A stretch of 62,871 nucleotides of DNA from Gamarada debralockiae (lineage: Eukaryota > Ascomycota > Leotiomycetes > Helotiales > Hyphodiscaceae): the NCBI GenBank assembly GCA_002803225.1, contig NXFV01000153.1, forward strand, positions 1 to 62,871, read 5' to 3'. Below are positions 11,753-22,643 of the stretch, one piece after another. The notes beneath the pieces were generated by a model. It worked only from the letters and a program-made list of their open reading frames with translations. It made no database searches and was not told the DNA's origin. Position numbers and translations under genes: made by a program. Every line of letters begins with the position of its first letter. Position 1 is the stretch's first letter.

Positions 11753-12147
11753 CCCCGGATCGGAGTAACTTAGACCCGGTTTTCGGTGTGAGAAGTGTTC
11801 GGTAAGCTTTTCGAAGCCCCTTCTTCTTCTTAGCAAGCTAAGAAGTACGAAGGCAAAATAAAATCATTTGAGAGTTGAGAACTGAAGCCGATTTCGAACT
11901 TTATAAAAGGACTTATTATAAACAGACAAAACATAGAATATCAACCTGTTTCTTAATACAGGATAGAACGATACTCGAGTAATCACGTGTAGATAAGATT
12001 ATAATTAGATACAATCATGCAGATACAGGGATAAATTGTGTAACCCCGGAGTGGAGTAACTTATACCCGGTTTTCGGTGTTGGAAGTTTCCGGTAAGCTT
12101 TTCGAAGCCCCTTCTTCTGTAGCAAGCTGAGAGGTACGAAGGCAAAA
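11753..12147 (+). repeat. Pair of direct repeats of about 105 bases
   Basis: Copy 1 (11753-11858) and copy 2 (12043-12147) share CCCCGGA, GGAGTAACTTA, ACCCGGTTTTCGGTGT, GGTAAGCTTTTCGAAGCCCC and TACGAAGGCAAAAT in the same order, about 85-90 percent identical by eye, 290 bases apart. The inner part can fold back on itself (CTTCGAAG; TTAGCAAGCTAA in copy 1). Copy 1 runs into the inverted-repeat arm at 11857-11900, so these may be ends of one dispersed element. Confidence 0.6.
11857..11900. repeat. Inverted repeat arm (partner 8366-8406)
   Basis: AAAATCATTTGAGAGTTGAG followed by AACTGAAGCCGATTTCGAACT is the reverse complement of 8366-8406 apart from a few changes. A shorter related piece, GAAGCCGATTTCG, recurs at 12167-12179. 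Confidence 0.5.
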
Positions 12148-13376
12148 TTTAGAAGTGTTTAAGGCGGAAGCCGATTTCGCTAGCGACTGTAGTGTGAAAC
12201 TGATTTCGCTTCCTACTTTATCTTCGACAAAGCAATCTTTGTTGGTTCAAGACAACAGCATTGTTCTTTGGTGAATCTTTCTTTCAATTCACAAGGAAGC
12301 AGGACAGCAGAGCATGCGAAATCTGACAGGCACACTTCTGTTGCAAGTGTGTGTTAAGACGATAGGACGGACTAGTTTTGGATGAGCCCAACTGTCTCTC
12401 TTATCCCTTCACCTCAATGCCCACTGGAACGTTCGAAAGGTATCTCACACCAGCTAAGACCTCTCCTCCTGTTCATGACTTACCAAATGAGATCACCGAA
12501 ATGATCTCTCTATCTCTTCTCCTCTCGATCATGTCTCTCGCTCTCTGACACCTGCCCACTTGAGTTTTTCTCGGACGATCGCCCGCCCGGTTCTCGGGCA
12601 GCCTTCTTTTCCGCGTCCGCCCGTTGCTTCTCCTCGTAGCGTTTGGTAGCTGGACTCTTCCAGTCGTTGTGCTCGCCGGGGGGGTGGAGGGCATTTTGCG
12701 TTTGGGGGGTGGGAAGATTGGGTGGGAAAGGTATGGGATGGATGGGTATGGAGTGGGAAGAAGGAGATAGGGAAGTGGGAACGGGTAATTTAGAGAGGTT
12801 TTGGAGGAGCTGTTCAGCCTCCTGTGACAGGAACGAGGTTTCCTATACTGGAAAGGCTGTATTTATTGTCCATGAAAGGCTCCGTTTGCCGGAGGCTTCA
12901 TGAGTTGAGCCTGACTAAGGACTCTTTGTCTCGAACTTTTGTTTAAGACAATGGCACGATTCTTCTGCGCTCTGATCTCTTCTTTCATCCCTCAATGAAG
13001 TACTAATTTAGAAGACAGGGCCACATTCGGAACCCCTCACTCGGGCGAGCGTCTCGTCGAGACGACATAGAGGCCACTTAGAAAGTGACGATGTCCTTTC
13101 GTTGTGGAAACGGTCCACGCAATGATGATTAAAATAGGTTGGAACTTTCGAGATTGCTGATTAGCCAGAGAAGATTGCAATGCGTAATGTTTCCATTGAA
13201 GCTTTGAACAGAACTTTCTTGCTTTTGGGAACGTATATGAAAAAATAAAATGAAAATATTGCAGTCTTAACACACCAAGACTTCGTCTAGCACTCAACTA
13301 GATATCATCAATCGAGGCCGGGTGATAGTCGCCGCAGCAGAAGATGAGACACGTGCCTGCATCCACCCTTTTCATA

Positions 13377-15620
13377 TCAAATTGGCCGCTTTGAAGAAGT
13401 TCGCCATCGTCCTCTTCCACCACCTTTATCGCATTCCCAGGTTGAATACATCTCGCAGCCGCAATTTGACAGTCGGGGATAGCCCCCGAGTCGATGACAG
13501 CAACAAGCCTCTATATTGAGAAACTGTGCATCCACTAATGCGCCCCGATTGATATACAGAGTTGCCAAACTATCTCTCTCCTTCAACTGCTGGCGGACCG
13601 TCGTCCTTTCTATCCTTCGAGGCTCTGCATCTGTGGACTCGAGTGACTCTTTGGAGGAGGCGGTTGGACGGTGACGAGGTCCCCTGTCGTGCTCACTGGT
13701 TACCTGCCGCTCCAGATAACTTTGAAGATCTTCATCAGCTCGAGGAGAAAGTACGACTACGAATGTCTGCTGTTCTGTGTACGTGTACTCTATCCGGGCG
13801 ATATGTGGATCCGGCTTCAATTTGCGAATAGCCTCAATCTCGTTGTTGATGGCTGCCATGTAGAAGTCCTTCTTTGTCGATTTGGTGGGAATGCGATGGA
13901 TCTTCTGTGCGTATTCGGCAGAATCATCCCCGGCCCAAGTGATGGAGTTAACGACACTGAATGCACCTTGCCCTAAATTGACTCCAAGAGTGAGACCCTT
14001 TGCCTTGCCTCTGCGCCTCTTTAATAAATCCACGAAAAGCTGACTGTCCAAGTACCTCAGCTCGATCTCTTTTGGCCTTGTCCGATGACTTGACGAGTAC
14101 AAGAGCCAAGTCCAGCTCCAGCGAAGACTTAAGTCCATTGTAGTCGAATTCATCCAGAACAAAGTTATTCTCATCGTTGGCCGCTTTCTCATCTGATCTG
14201 ACCACTGGATGGCTGTCGGCAATAGTGACCAAAGCCGCGAGTAGATATGATTCAGCCTTCTCAAGGTTATGCTGCTCGTAGAATCTCCTCGCCAACGCGC
14301 GCTGCAGCCTATACTGTGAACGTGAAGAGGATTTATGCTTTGCCAATATTTCCTCGAGTAGATCAAGAGTCTCTGGCAGTATTCCAGTGACGATGGATAA
14401 GAGACCAGAAGGACCAGCAAAGAAGTCGCATACCGTGTACAACGCAGCGAATGGCTCATTAGTGGGGCTTTCGAGATTAGAGTGGAGACTACCACTTGAT
14501 TGTTGAGCTCCGACGGCTCTTTGCTTTAGAAAGAGACTCTCCACCAGATCATCCTGATGGCAACAAAAGGCAAGCTTCCTCAGTTCTTCGAGAGTTCCCG
14601 ATGATTGCTCAGATTGCGGTCCCAAGAAAACGTACTCTGTTATAAACATCTAGATGTAAAGGCTCAAGGCTTCGGAGAAGCCACCGAGGTCCAGAGTCCT
14701 AAGTGCCAGATGCTTCGTCATATTCACAAAGTTCCGTAGTTTTGTTACCTGATCATTGGTTACTCTGAGTAGAGCGCGTTGCCACCAGCCTTTGAAGACT
14801 ATCATTTGGCTTATGGTCGAAGGGGCCCTTGGGTCAATGCCATTGATTGATACTTTTGCCCCGCTCAGCGTCAAGATTGTCGCATGTCGGCCGAAAGAGA
14901 GGCTGCACGAAGGCCGAGGAGAGTTATGGAATTCCTTGTCGAAGAAGCTATCGCCGAACTTCAAGATCGGGGGATTCTTAGTTGTTTCGGGAACAAGTGC
15001 AATAAGATTCGTAAGGACGTGGTCCTGTTGTTCCGGCAGTGCGGTGGTCAAAGATGAGAACCATCCCAAGAAGAAAGTAAAAGCCGCAGCAATTTCTTCG
15101 TCTGATTCTAGCGAGAATTTGTAGTATCCCGTAGCTCTCTCAGCCTCGTCATCAGTTTCCCATATGCTTCGCGATTTCTTGGTTGAATGTAGTGAAACCA
15201 TTCGTTCCTCAACAGCTTGAAGATCTAGCTCGACAGTGGTTGATGAATTTCCAGATCCTTTAAATGTCGATACAAAACTCCTCAATATAGCTTCATGATG
15301 TAGGATCTGACAACACACTCTCTTATGCGTTTTAGTGTTGTATCCGCATCTGCAATGAGGCCGTCCTGCCTTGGCCTTTCCATCCACTGTTTGTTGTGAA
15401 ACGGACTTCATGAGGGTCTGCCATGCAGCCTGCATTTTTGACGTATAAGACTGTGCGTAATCATGTTAGTAGGCGTACTTACGGCGAAAATCTTCCCCGT
15501 CGCCGCCGTAGGAACTCTCTAGGTGAAACTTACATTGATGGTAACATCAGGAGACAGAACCACCCAGTCCTCATCCTCAATACTATGCTCTGCCACTTCG
15601 GAGATCAGGAATGACGCCAT
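13377..15620 (-). pseudogene. Kinase-like gene with nonsense codon, frame break and missing C-lobe
   Basis: Exon 1 is 15620-15534 (29 codons, starting MASFLISEVAEH). The 83-base intron has a GTAAGT donor, a TACTAAC branch and a CAG acceptor. Exon 2 starts at 15450 and reads 270 residues to an in-frame TAG at 14650-14652. The same frame then stays open and coding-like for another 230 residues (EQHNLEKAESYLLAALVTI, TPR-like). Near 14050 the message moves one frame and enters a kinase N-lobe: LTLGVNLGQGAFSVVNSI (glycine loop), EYAQKIHR (lysine strand), NNEIEAIRKL and the hinge-like VVVLSPRADEDLQSYL. LATLYINRG follows, where a kinase would approach its catalytic loop. No HRD or DFG follows and the frame closes at 13377. 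Most likely a dead gene; an N-lobe-only pseudokinase is the alternative. Confidence 0.6.
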
Positions 15621-16351
15621 CAGGTCGGCAATTTGTTGTGCAAGACCGAACCTTAGCACTGTGGAGGCGTGCTAAGGGCCACAGCCTTGCGAAAACGTAC
15701 GGCGTAGTCGGCTGTGAAATCTAGGAGTGATTGAGAATGGAACGCTATTTGATGGAGATTTAAGGACTGATGGGACTTAACGATTTCACGACACGATTCT
15801 GATCTGTTCATGAGAGGAAAGAAGGTTGTGACGTGTAGGAGATGGAAAGAGAAGGCTGAATGCCCTGCTTTGTACTAGTAAATTGATTCGCCAGCATTTC
15901 ACTCCGATTTTGGAAGAAGCCACTGAACCTTAGAGAAGGAAAAAAAAAGTTGCATTTTGAACACTTGATGACGTTCGTTGAAGCCCAAATCTTCGGATTG
16001 CAACATTGCAGTACTAGGCCCTTCGCTATAGGCTTAGACAAATTTGAGCGATTGTGGATGCATCACTTGATGAGCTGCGAAACATGTGGTAGAAGTCAAA
16101 GCCTCATTAGTATATAATCTCTGGCATTGTTAGGATCTGAATTTCCGTGGTATTGAATGCTTAGGACATCAAAACATTGCAACCTCGGACTTTTCATTCT
16201 GGGGGCCGCTTTTCTTAACCTGGTCCTTGCCATGTATTATGCCGTCCACCAACGCCTCATCCAACCGTGCCAAGCTTTTTCCAATCCATTCCATCATAAA
16301 TCGTGAATTTCGCCCTCCCAAGGAAAACATCCCTTTCTAGAGCACCATTGC
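15621..16351. other. Intergenic stretch
   Basis: Spacer between the 3' end of the BAR-SH3 gene and the 5' end of the kinase-like pseudogene. I see no coding, repeat or RNA signal. Confidence 0.4.
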
Positions 16352-17824
16352 TCAAGCAATCTTACAGTAGTTCGCCGGGAAGCTCCCCTTAACGCCCCTA
16401 AGTTCACCCTCCCACCAATCATCCGTACTGTCAGTTTTCTTCACGACCTTGATCCTGTCACCTTCTTGGAAACTCAAATCCCCTTGGCCTTCGCCGGCAA
16501 AAGCATATAACGCTATTGCAAACAGACCAGAGTTCTGAGATCCAATACGCTTTGGTGGAGGAGGCGGGGGCTTCTTCTTCTGCCCTACACCGCGCTGGAA
16601 GTAGTCACCACTGGGACCAGCGGGCGAATGCGACGAGTATGAAGAAGCAGGCGTCAGGTGTGAGGCATAATCTGGCTCTGGTGAAGGAGAGGGTTCAGGA
16701 GCCGGCGGTGAGACCACTGGTATCGAGTTCGAGGAGGGGATGCGCATAACTCGTGCTTGTGGATTTGGTGACGCTGCACCGGAGTTGAGCATGCCTTGAG
16801 GAGAGGTTCGTCTATTTGCGAAACCGTTTCGGACATTCAAGCCAGTGATTGTGGAGTTCTTCCGTCCGCTCGCATCATCGCCAAGAGACATTGACTGGTG
16901 GACTGCCTTGCCTCGCGCGATGCAGTTTATGCTTTCAACTTCTTTTTGGATGGGCTTGAAGTCTCTCTCCCATGTTGCTATTACGTCCTCCATTGGCGGA
17001 GGCGGTGAGGGGAAACCTGCTTCGTCGCAGTAGTTGTGGAGGATTGTGTAGTATTGGGCGAGGAGGGTATTCTGGATCATAATTTGGACGGCGAGGAGGT
17101 GTGGGAGGATCGAGAATGCGGCCGAGATGATGGGTGGGAGGGTTTCTCGGAGATGGTCGTCTGCCACTTTGAAGGCCTGAAAATCTGTGAGCGATTGCCA
17201 GAGGAAGGAGGTCATGGCACTTACGTCTGCTGCCTTTGCCAGCTCCTCCTCCGCTTTTGCCAGGGCAGCATTCTCACGATCAGTCCGTTTCAACTTTTTC
17301 GACGCGTGATTGACTTTGTCAATGTAACGTTCCCAATCCAGTCTCTTATTCTCCCGTTTCTTGATGGTCTTCCGTATAGGTTGTATGTAGTCCTTCGCGT
17401 CTGTGGCCGGCTTGATGATGCGCACATCCATCATAATAACTTCCTCCACTAGATCCGTCTTCAGCTCTGTGTATGCTTCTGTCAATCTGGCCGTACGATC
17501 GAGTTGGAGTTGCGGAGTCATAACTGGATCATGTCCATGACCATCGCTCGTGCCAACAATGGGGTTGTACAATTCTTCAAAACCGGACACAGTTCCTAGT
17601 TGGATATTGAGTATCGAGACCCAAGCATCGCGCCAGCTTTTTGATGCTTCAATTATCTGACCATTAGGTCAGCGGAATCCCAACAATCGCGTCATGGGCA
17701 GAGCGCCAACCTTTGTGAGTGTTTTATCAGCATCTTCGTAATCTGCGATCAGGACTGAGACTTTAGCATTATCTCCTGGCCCTTTGTTCAAGAGTTTTCC
17801 GAACTGGCGGTTCATAGACTTCAT
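16352..17824 (-). CDS. BAR and SH3 domain endocytic protein (Rvs167/Hob1 type)
   Basis: Three exons: 17824-17711, 17656-17225 and 17176-16352, giving 456 residues. The second intron (17224-17177) has a perfect GTAAGT donor; it is a multiple of three, so unspliced DNA also reads through. The first (17710-17657) has a weaker GTTGGC donor. I start at the ATG giving MKSMNRQFGK, the usual N-terminus of this family. Residues 1-240 form the BAR domain (IIEASKSWRDAWVSIL, FEELYNPIVG, DYIQPIRKTIKKRENKRLDW). A Pro/Ser-rich linker with KKKPPPPPPKR follows, then a C-terminal SH3 domain (ALYAFAGEGQGDLSFQEGD, DDWWEGEL, GSFPANYC). BAR dimers sense and bend membrane; the SH3 binds actin-patch partners during endocytosis. 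Intact and normally spaced. Confidence 0.92.
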
Positions 17825-18544
17825 CTTGCGATCGATTTGGTGGTTGAAACGAATGTGTGGTATGCTCGTAACGGCTGGAGTTAAACTGTGGACATCTGGC
17901 GCAAGACGCGAGGTTGAACGTGCGATTCACAGCGGTAAATCAGGAAGTGAACAGATCAAGGAAAATAGTTGGAAATTTAGGAAGTCATCAATTGACACAG
18001 CCTCGCCTTGGATGCAGAAAGTTGCGTCAACAATTGGCGTGCGTAAGAAAATAATACAGCTGCGGCACAAGAACAAGCCCACGGTTTGGCTGGTTCTGAA
18101 ACAGGTTCGCGGGGCCAGGCTGCCTGCGCCTAAATGAGTGACATCCCAGCACCTTTACTGTACCTTGCCCTCCGAAAAATCGAGATCGAAGCCGTCGATC
18201 TCTACGGATGACTGGATTTTAAAGAAAGTGGTCGCAAAACGAAGCAGCGACAGAGAGAATATCAGTGCAGGTTTTAAGAGGTTGTGATTGCGATTGCCGT
18301 CGCATTGATCGTAGTCTTAAACTGCTCGGGCACAGGCCCATTTTGATTCGCTGTGGGGAGCCTAAATGTACAGTACATACAGTAAATTTAGAAACTGCAC
18401 GTGATGGGGTGCTTAGCTCGCGGTTTCTTTTGACGCGATACGACGCGACTTCTGGAAGGAAAATATCTGCGAGTCAAATGGCCGGCTTTGCTGAGCAGAT
18501 TCCCGAAACTCGTTCAACGGATATTATGAGTCATTTCATGCAAC
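17825..18544. promoter_or_regulatory. Shared divergent promoter region
   Basis: About 720 bases separate the divergent starts of the BAR-SH3 gene (minus strand) and the ZGRF1-like gene (plus strand), so both promoters must lie here. I see one CACGTGA site at 18399 but no clear TATA box. Short open frames in this stretch look non-coding. Confidence 0.4.
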
Positions 18545-21493
18545 ATGGCGATGGCTACATTAAAGCAAAGCTCCCCCGCTTTGACAGTATCTATGGACGT
18601 ACAGCACACGCAAAACACCGCGCCGGTTCTCGAGTATCGATGTATGTACACATCAGATCTGCGGCGGAAGCAGAAGCGATGGCAAGATGGCAGACTCAAA
18701 TTCCATACATTCAACAAACGGGTCATGGTGTACGATGAGAGATCGAATTTCGTGGGCGATACACATTGGCGGAAGGATTACGAATTCGATGATGGCGAGG
18801 AGCTTCAGATGGAGCGGGGAGGGATCCTGGTGGAAGTTGGAGAATGTATTGGGAAGAGAGACCAAGATCTTACTGAGCTGGTCGATAAAAGAATCAAGGA
18901 AAGGGAGGAGAGGGTTGCAGCAAAGAATGCTGCATCGCCCATGCGACCTCAAGCTTCACTCAATAGGCCACAAACGCCAGCCGGATCTGCTCTTCTGAGA
19001 CCGAAGTCCCTCAATGCAGTTCTTGGGAATCCAACAGGTCACTATGGGAAGGCGGTTATACCGAATCTGTCACCATTCGAACAAAGACAGCAAGCAAACC
19101 GGGACGAGAACGAGAGCGAGAGACCTGCGAAAAGGCGGAAGCAGGACGATACTCCGCCAAGCAAGAATGGCTACGCTCAGAGTCTCATGGGTACCAAGTT
19201 AACCCTAGCTTCATCTAAGCCACCAAGCACGGCGGCAATAAGATATGAACCATTAAGGCCCAGCATTCAGCGAACTCCAGCAGCATCGATTGACCTTACC
19301 GTGGACGAAGACGATCACCGAAGGCGGGACACGGTACGGCCCACCACAGCTAGGGAAGAGAGGCCCAAGCTTCAACGACAAAGGTCTCACATATCTCCCC
19401 CGGCGAGGAGTGGATACGCGAGTAGTCTTACCGGAGCTTCGTTGACTTTGAACAACCCAGAAAGCTTCGCATCAAAACGGTCTGTTAGTGGCCTCGGCCT
19501 CAGTACGAAGGGAAGACATCAAACAGAGGAGACAGGATCATCTTCTTCGGTGGAGCCAGACAGCGTCATGGGAGATGCATCCTCCGAGGAGCCGCCAGCG
19601 AAAAGGATACAAAAGCAGGAGCCCGCGAAGAAGAGAACAAAGCCAACAGTGCCAGACCCACCAATTCCATCCCGCTCATCCTCGCCGCCTATAATGAGTC
19701 GGCCAACAACCCTTTCAAAACCGGGCACGACCATCAAAGTCAGAGTCACTCAGAATTCTCCTGCAAGCCAGCTTATAGCAGACCAACCCGTCTCCACTCT
19801 GCGAATTAAGTCTCGAGCTCCTCGGAAGATGATGATGTTGATGGGCTGCCCTATTTCTCGCTCGCCCGCTCTCACAGAGTCTTCAGATGACACTCAGACA
19901 GCACCCAAGAAGTTGCAAAACCCAAATCCTGCTCCTCAAAATGTTGTTTTTCCACTGGCAACTATGCGCTTAGATGCCTTCCATGAACAGCAGGAACAGC
20001 GCTTGCAAGAGCGTTTAAATGGCAAATGGGACGACAATCACTCAGATGAATTATCATCATCTCCGGCAGAGAGCGGAATCGATCATCGAATGATTGACAA
20101 CCTTCTATCCCGCAGAACCAAGCCGCTAGGAAGAGTCCCGACTGCCATTCCCGTTGAAGTACCTCGGCGAAAGCCCACTGTAAATCCGGAGAGAGCCAAT
20201 GAAGATGAGCAGGTTGCTCAGGTTAGGAATCTAAGCCACCCGGTAAAGACCATAGATGCAAAACTGACGAACGATGCCGTTTCTCCTAAAGCCTCAAAGA
20301 AGTTGAACCTGGAGTCTCACAGTCCAGACCATGCGGAGTTGGATGCTCAGGAGCTACGCCAACTACAACCTTCAAGCATTCCTAAAATGCTACCACAATC
20401 CACTATTCCAAGTACTGATGCCACAAGTAGCATGGTAGCATCGCCGTCCGATCTACGCATTGCTGAGAAACGCATGAAGCCAACAGTAGGAAAAGTGGTT
20501 TTGAATGAATCTAGTCCCAAGGAGAGTTCTTTTCTGGACATTTCGCCTCCACCAGTCAATAAGAGTGAGGAAGCTCTCGAAGCCAACGTGCAGGAGAAGA
20601 TGACATCGGTACAAGGGACTGGATCTTCCCAGAATGCAAGAACATCATCCAAACTAGGAAGCCCAGACACAACCAGCAAAAGCACATCACCACAGGCTCA
20701 TTCACCTGCTGTGAATGTAGCCACATCGGATGAGTCAAGTCCACCTGTCAATCCGTCGAACGCAGCTATCAATGGAGATGTGGAAATGGCACCACCAGTC
20801 CCTGAGATGGAAACTACCATCCCAAGAGATTCCCCTATTGCCCGCCCAAAGATTGCTTCACTTCCTGCGCATTTCAGTAGTGCGATAATGTCCGCGACTC
20901 ATCATTTCCGAGCCATTGTAAAATGTTCAGCCTCACCTTCCAACCAGACTGTTCAGCGACCTCAAAATTTAGAGCAGCCTGCTCTACCTCCAGCTGCGGT
21001 ACTTGAAACCCGAAACCCAGAACCGATGCCAAGTGAAGTTGTGATCAAGGCTTCTCCCAAGCCATCTCCTGCAATGGGAGAAACATTGGACAGCGAGGGC
21101 CACCCCACGGAAACTCTGGCATCTGCAGCAAGCATGGACAACACATCCGATCTGACAGTTCCAACGGTGCCCAACATAAGAACAGGCCAACCAAAACCGA
21201 AACTGGTCAATCCTGCAACACGTGGATTGTCTGTTCAGATGACAGCGAACAGGACCGTCAATGCACTCGTTCCTGCATTCAATGGGCTGCCGAGCATGCA
21301 ACCGCCTCCACCACCACGTACCTCAATCCGACCCGGCAGGATCCTGGCACAAGACGAATCTTTGGCAAGCAGATCGGGGGAACCGGTGAAGGAAGTGACA
21401 CCGGGTGGTCCATGGAGTCGGGAATCTTTCGATTTGTTCGGTTCATGGAGGCCTCCTGGAAGAGATACAGGTACAGGCACTGTTAATGGCTAG
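18545..21493 (+). CDS. ZGRF1/Mte1-like protein (DUF2439 N-terminal domain)
   Basis: One intronless ORF of 982 residues. Residues 25-110 hold the ZGRF1-like N-terminal domain: LEYRCMYTSDLRRKQKRWQD, GRLKFHTFNKRVMVYDE and NFVGDTHWRKDYEF. In budding yeast this domain is found in Mte1, which works with the Mph1 helicase in recombination and telomere maintenance; in humans it is at the N-terminus of ZGRF1. The remaining 870 residues are low-complexity, Ser/Pro/Thr-rich and apparently disordered, with basic patches such as RPAKRRKQDD that could be nuclear localisation signals. A short C-terminal block (GGPWSRESFDLFGSWRPPG) looks conserved and may be a partner-binding motif. No helicase domain is present, as in Mte1. 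The ATG at 18545 is the first in frame; a second lies 16 codons in. Confidence 0.85.
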   Translation: MAMATLKQSSPALTVSMDVQHTQNTAPVLEYRCMYTSDLRRKQKRWQDGRLKFHTFNKRVMVYDERSNFVGDTHWRKDYEFDDGEELQMERGGILVEVGECIGKRDQDLTELVDKRIKEREERVAAKNAASPMRPQASLNRPQTPAGSALLRPKSLNAVLGNPTGHYGKAVIPNLSPFEQRQQANRDENESERPAKRRKQDDTPPSKNGYAQSLMGTKLTLASSKPPSTAAIRYEPLRPSIQRTPAASIDLTVDEDDHRRRDTVRPTTAREERPKLQRQRSHISPPARSGYASSLTGASLTLNNPESFASKRSVSGLGLSTKGRHQTEETGSSSSVEPDSVMGDASSEEPPAKRIQKQEPAKKRTKPTVPDPPIPSRSSSPPIMSRPTTLSKPGTTIKVRVTQNSPASQLIADQPVSTLRIKSRAPRKMMMLMGCPISRSPALTESSDDTQTAPKKLQNPNPAPQNVVFPLATMRLDAFHEQQEQRLQERLNGKWDDNHSDELSSSPAESGIDHRMIDNLLSRRTKPLGRVPTAIPVEVPRRKPTVNPERANEDEQVAQVRNLSHPVKTIDAKLTNDAVSPKASKKLNLESHSPDHAELDAQELRQLQPSSIPKMLPQSTIPSTDATSSMVASPSDLRIAEKRMKPTVGKVVLNESSPKESSFLDISPPPVNKSEEALEANVQEKMTSVQGTGSSQNARTSSKLGSPDTTSKSTSPQAHSPAVNVATSDESSPPVNPSNAAINGDVEMAPPVPEMETTIPRDSPIARPKIASLPAHFSSAIMSATHHFRAIVKCSASPSNQTVQRPQNLEQPALPPAAVLETRNPEPMPSEVVIKASPKPSPAMGETLDSEGHPTETLASAASMDNTSDLTVPTVPNIRTGQPKPKLVNPATRGLSVQMTANRTVNALVPAFNGLPSMQPPPPPRTSIRPGRILAQDESLASRSGEPVKEVTPGGPWSRESFDLFGSWRPPGRDTGTGTVNG

Positions 21494-22643
21494 CTACTGA
21501 AGCAAGGTCTATCGCTGAATCCTTTTGCTGCGCTTTTATGTTTCGTCACCTGTGAGACAAGAATTGAACGATCCTTGACGTCAACAGCCCTACGTCCGTA
21601 CATATAAAATTTCTTCTGCCTCCCACCTCTTGATATATGTTTTGTTCGTTCTGTTTTCTTTTACCCTTTTTTTTGCTGACGGTGAAAAAATCATTGGGTT
21701 TCTGCCCACCCCTGCACTACTGTTGGGCACTCAGCTGATGAGCTGCCCCGAGGCACTTTCAAGCACCATCACATGCGAAAAAGGGCTCCAGGGCGGGTCT
21801 CGTGTTCTCGTAAGGGCACAAAATGGGCATCGAGAAACTCGGTTTGACATCATCGGAATCAACATGAAACAAGCCCAAAGACGCCGCTGGCAGTTTCATG
21901 AAGGTTCTCTTCTGCATCTTCCGCAATCATCACTTTTGCTTCGCCACTCACTGTCTCGTCGCTACTCGGGTTTCGCCACCCAGCAAGTCGACGCCGTTGA
22001 CGCCGCATCTTAGGGCTAACGATGATGATCGATGCTCTCATCTTACTGGCCTCAGCCACACGCCTGAGCCATCCAACTTTCGATTCACTCTGTGGTTCAG
22101 GATCATCTCCGCCTCATCAGAATTTTCACATCACGACAATTCGAGATCAAAAGTTACAATTGTTCACGGTTTTGTTTGATTGAGATCAGCCCAATGAAGC
22201 TTACGACGAGATCAATTCAATTGTACCTCGCCTGTCACACTATGCTTTTCTATTTTTCGACACCGAGAGACTTGCCTGGCAGTGGCTCGGTTCAGTGAAC
22301 CTGCTATTCGGGCGCTCGCCCTGTGATGGCCATGCACCTGCAAACTGCAAGTCTGCCCTTCAGTCAGCCTAACACCAACCCGATAAATAGCAGCCTCGCG
22401 CTCTCAAAAAGGAGGTAAATTATTTCGTCACCCGTTCGATTCTTTTTTATTTATCCAAAGCTTTATATACTCGAGAGGTCGAGGTCACTGTCGCAGATTC
22501 CAGCGCTTGTCGTTGACGCTTGCCTGACGTCTCGCCCGTTCACCAGTCTGCCAGCCTCAGAGTCCACCAGCAATCAACACCACACCGTCATCGACAAACC
22601 AAACCACCACCTATCCACGTTGTTCCGCAAACAGGCAGGACAC
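21494..22643. other. Intergenic stretch and long leader of the next gene
   Basis: No coding signal in 1.15 kb. The last 250 bases are rich in CACCA and TCAACC tracts, typical of a fungal 5' leader. A TTTATATACTC sequence at 22461 could serve as TATA box for the gene at 22644. Confidence 0.35.

Larger units (their letters stand above)
10547..13376. other. Gene-free stretch with poly-T and dispersed repeats
   Basis: No coding sequence is recognised in 2.8 kb. Visible content is a T17 run at 11213-11229, two copies of a 105-base direct repeat (11753-11858 and 12043-12147), the 3' partners of the two repeats at 8.2-8.4 kb, and a G-rich patch at 12660-12790. Short ORFs here look random. Confidence 0.4.

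Noticed and set aside
14650..14652. Intron explanation for the TAG in the kinase-like gene
   Set aside because: A GTAACA donor about 100 bases upstream could pair with ATCTAG, but this would delete a coding-looking segment (RNFVNMTKHLALRTLDLGG); a nonsense change is simpler, though not proven.
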